This document shows, piece after piece, positions 5,796-7,219 of a DNA stretch of 7,219 bases. A model generated the notes under the pieces. The model was not told the origin of the DNA. It did not search any database and saw nothing but the letters and a program-made list of their open reading frames with translations. Numbering within the stretch: the first letter of the stretch is position 1; each line of letters opens with the position of its first letter. The translations under genes and the position numbers were made by a program. The stretch is from Candidatus Pelearchaeum sp. (GTDB lineage Archaea > Thermoproteota > Nitrososphaeria_A > Caldarchaeales > Caldarchaeaceae): positions 1 to 7,219 of the forward strand of contig WAQC01000102.1 of NCBI GenBank assembly GCA_015520425.1, written 5' to 3'.

Positions 5796-5818
5796 TACAG
5801 TAAGGCTGCCTTACTGTA
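5796..5818. repeat. Perfect 23-bp palindrome between argF and secE promoter
   Basis: Two 11-base arms, TACAGTAAGGC and GCCTTACTGTA, flank a single T at 5807. A second, outer pair, GCCGCGC (5786-5792) and GCGCGGC (5829-5835), nests around it with unequal spacing. It begins 23 bp after the argF stop codon and ends 20 bp before the secE TATA box on the same strand. As RNA it would form a 10-bp stem with a CAG loop, but no T-run follows, so an ordinary terminator is less likely than a dimeric regulator site or an RNA-processing hairpin. Function is inferred from placement. Confidence 0.75.
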
Positions 5819-5840
5819 AAGACGCGAAGCGCGGCCGCTA

Positions 5841-6800
5841 TTACCTAAGCCTGCCTAGGAGGAAGAGTAGGAGAGCCGCCTCGGTGTGCATACGGTTCTC
5901 GGCCTGGTCGTAGATTATTGACCTAGGCCCATAAGCCACGTCAGCCGTGACCTCTTCGCCTACATGCATGGGCATACAGTGCATGAACCTCGCATCTGGC
6001 TTAGCATGCTTCATGAGCTCCGCGTTAACCTGGTATTTGGGTAGGAATTCTCTGAGCTTCTTTTCCCTCTCCTCTTCCTGGCCCATGGATACGAAGACGT
6101 CTGTATATACGAAGTCTGCTTCTGCCACGGCCTCGACTGGGTCTTCGGTTAATGTTATCTCCGCGCCGCTCTCCTCAGCCCATTTCAGAGCTTTTGATAC
6201 CGTCTCGCTGTCGGGCTTGTAGCTTGGGGGTGTGGCGACGGAAAGCCTTAGACCCAGCAACCCGCATATCTGGATGAGAGAGTTGCATACATTATTCCCA
6301 TCGCCTACAAACGCTATCTTGCTTCTGCTTGGTTTTTTGCTATACTGCATTACTGTCATGATGTCTGCAAGCGCTTGGCATGGGTGGTGCTTGTCGCTAA
6401 GAGCGTTGATTACGGGTACGGTGCTGTTCGCGGCGAGCTCTTCCACCATGCTGTGCTGGAAAACCCGCGCAACTATTGCGTCTACGTATCTTGCCAACAC
6501 GCGTGAGGTGTCTGAGACAGGCTCTCCCCTACCCAACTGGAGCTCTGACCATCCCAGATACATGGAATCGCCGCCAAGCCGCGCTATCGCTGACTGGAAC
6601 GAGACTCTAGTCCTCGTTGATGGCTTCTGGAATATGAGCGCCACAACCTTGCTGCGTAGCGGCTTACTTGCAGGATAGCCGCGCTTCCTGAGCGTCAGCG
6701 CGGCCCTTAGTATCTTGTTTATCTCGCGCGCCGTGTAGCCGTCATAATCTAGGAAGTGCTTTATTCTTCGCATGTCGCGGCTGCTCCGTCTCCCTTTCAT
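5841..6800 (-). CDS. argF: Ornithine carbamoyltransferase
   Basis: Transfers the carbamoyl group of carbamoyl phosphate to ornithine to make citrulline in arginine biosynthesis; cytosolic. All family marks are visible in 319 residues: STRTR (61-65) binding carbamoyl phosphate, LQLGRGEPVSDTSRVLARYV, HHPCQALADIMT (138-149), FVGDGNNVCNSL (164-175), the ornithine-loop SMG (238-240) and the catalytic Cys in HCMP (274-277). SMG and HCMP favour ornithine over aspartate or acetylornithine as substrate. The ATG at 6800 gives the longest form. The ATG at 6773 (MRRIKHFLDYDGYTAREI) fits the usual family start and may be the true one, since TTTAAGATAAG upstream would place transcription onset near 6793. 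No other arginine gene is adjacent. It is divergent from the ArsR-like gene at 7093. Confidence 0.96.
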   Translation of the reverse strand: MKGRRSSRDMRRIKHFLDYDGYTAREINKILRAALTLRKRGYPASKPLRSKVVALIFQKPSTRTRVSFQSAIARLGGDSMYLGWSELQLGRGEPVSDTSRVLARYVDAIVARVFQHSMVEELAANSTVPVINALSDKHHPCQALADIMTVMQYSKKPSRSKIAFVGDGNNVCNSLIQICGLLGLRLSVATPPSYKPDSETVSKALKWAEESGAEITLTEDPVEAVAEADFVYTDVFVSMGQEEEREKKLREFLPKYQVNAELMKHAKPDARFMHCMPMHVGEEVTADVAYGPRSIIYDQAENRMHTEAALLLFLLGRLR

Positions 6801-6813
6801 TAGTTATTAACCT

Positions 6814-6823
6814 TATCTTAAAG
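6814..6823 (-). promoter_or_regulatory. Possible TATA element of argF
   Basis: On the minus strand CTTTAAGATAA lies about 20 nt before the ATG at 6800 and about 46 nt before the ATG at 6773. If used it supports the shorter protein. Another AT-rich element, CTATAAG (about 6841-6847), would suit the longer one, so the call is tentative. Confidence 0.3.
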
Positions 6824-6990
6824 CGGATAACTGCTAAAAACTTATAGCTGAATCGTCGGTTCTTCAATAGAATAATAAGGATGAACGGCATGTATGGAAA
6901 TTTCCTTAAATAGGACAAAACCGCCCAGCCATAAACTATGCGGGCTGGATTTCTTGCTCTCTTTGATTCGGCTGCCGCGTGCTCGTATTC

Positions 6991-6998
6991 TTTAAATA
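6991..6998 (+). promoter_or_regulatory. Possible TATA box upstream of the ArsR-like gene
   Basis: TTTAAATA is a good archaeal TATA match; onset would fall near 7021, leaving a leader of about 70 nt before the ATG at 7093. A weaker element at about 7053-7063 would give a leader of only about 10 nt. Which one is used cannot be decided from sequence. Confidence 0.35.
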
Positions 6999-7092
6999 GT
7001 CTAGCTACCTGGGTGTGGTCTTCGTATTACTGAACTCTACCACGCGAATAATCCAATAAAATAGGTGAGAGCAGCAGTTTTCCAGTAAGTCT

Positions 7093-7219
7093 ATGGCTAT
7101 CAGAAGCTTGGATGAGGCTGCTGTGCTAGACGCGCTAGCGTCGCCCAAGAGGCTAGCTATCTTGAGGACGCTCGCGCAGCAGCCTATGAACTATACCGAG
7201 CTTATGAAGTCTGTTGGGA
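7093..7219 (+). CDS. ArsR-like winged-helix transcriptional regulator, N-terminal part (cut by window edge)
   Basis: From ATG at 7093 the frame is open to the window end (42 codons). The protein reads MAIRSLDEAAVLDALASPKR, LAILRTLAQQPMNY, TELMKSVG. The pattern ALASPxRLAILxxL, followed by a short turn and xxELxxxVG, is the first two helices and the start of the helix-turn-helix of ArsR-type winged-helix proteins, widespread in archaea. The recognition helix, wing and any sensing residues are outside the window, so ligand and targets are unknown. GGTGAG lies about 28 nt upstream, too far to be a normal ribosome site, which suggests a short-leader start. It is divergent from argF and could act on the shared intergenic DNA, but nothing in the sequence shows this. 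Confidence 0.75.
   Translation, partial: MAIRSLDEAAVLDALASPKRLAILRTLAQQPMNYTELMKSVG

Larger units (their letters stand above)
6801..7092. other. AT-rich divergent intergenic region between argF and the ArsR-like gene
   Basis: This stretch of 292 bp holds no recognisable protein, tRNA or rRNA. It contains several AT-rich promoter-like elements: TTAAATAG at 6906-6913 and again at 6992-6999, and CAATAAAATAG near 7053. There is a weak 6-bp inverted repeat, CCAGCC (6925-6930) and GGCTGG (6943-6948). A 31-codon ORF from the ATG at 6938 is open but has no recognisable content. No tRNA T-loop or CRISPR-like repeat was seen. Confidence 0.6.

Noticed and set aside
6232..6678. Open frame of 148 codons on the + strand
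   Set aside because: It lies wholly antisense to argF, whose protein shows every catalytic motif; the + product is low-complexity Ser/Thr-rich and matches nothing.
6925..6948. Inverted repeat CCAGCC...GGCTGG followed by a T/C-rich stretch as a terminator
   Set aside because: Only 6 bp with a 12-nt loop, no continuous T-run and no gene upstream on that strand to terminate.
6801..7092. tRNA, C/D-box RNA or CRISPR repeat in the intergenic region
   Set aside because: No T-loop GGTTCRANYCC, no paired C and D boxes at proper spacing and no direct repeats of CRISPR length.

Overview
The window comes from an archaeon. It carries the archaeal mevalonate-pathway trio (HMG-CoA synthase, SCP2-type thiolase, DUF35 zinc-ribbon/OB protein), archaeal SecE followed by Spt5, and a JAMM (Rpn11-like) protein. 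Promoters look like archaeal TATA boxes about 25-30 nt before short or absent leaders, and ATA and AGG codons are common. The gene mix, above all the eukaryote-like JAMM protein, suggests a TACK-lineage archaeon, perhaps near Aigarchaeota/Thaumarchaeota, and probably a thermophile. That placement is inference from gene style, not from a marker phylogeny.

Layout, left to right. Positions 1-225 (-) hold the start of an Lrp/AsnC-type regulator cut by the window edge. It diverges from a tight + strand operon at 303-2931: HMG-CoA synthase, thiolase and DUF35 protein, with gaps of 6 and 4 nt. In characterised archaea these three proteins form one complex that passes acetoacetyl-CoA from thiolase to synthase. 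Here the thiolase has Ala where the family has its nucleophilic Cys. The operon ends with a 17-bp tail-to-tail overlap with a - strand pair at 2915-4472: a Rpn11-like JAMM metalloprotease gene followed by a gene for an unrecognised coiled-coil protein. Upstream of these on the - strand are spt5 (4579-5502) and secE (5566-5736; only 56 codons). A perfect 23-bp palindrome lies just upstream of the secE promoter and just downstream of argF. argF (ornithine carbamoyltransferase) occupies 5841-6800 (-). After an AT-rich divergent intergenic stretch, an ArsR-like winged-helix regulator begins at 7093 (+) and runs off the right edge.

The most unusual object is Spt5. Its NGN domain is split in frame by about 150 residues that read like a jelly-roll beta-sandwich of the kind usually found in secreted or surface proteins. 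The insert sits in the loop between the first helix and the following strands. Thermotoga/Aquifex NusG carry their own extra domain inside NGN, so there is a precedent with a different domain. The second most unusual feature is the thiolase without its nucleophile inside an otherwise intact channelling operon. The third is the JAMM plus coiled-coil pair, with no ubiquitin, E1 or E2 gene in the window.
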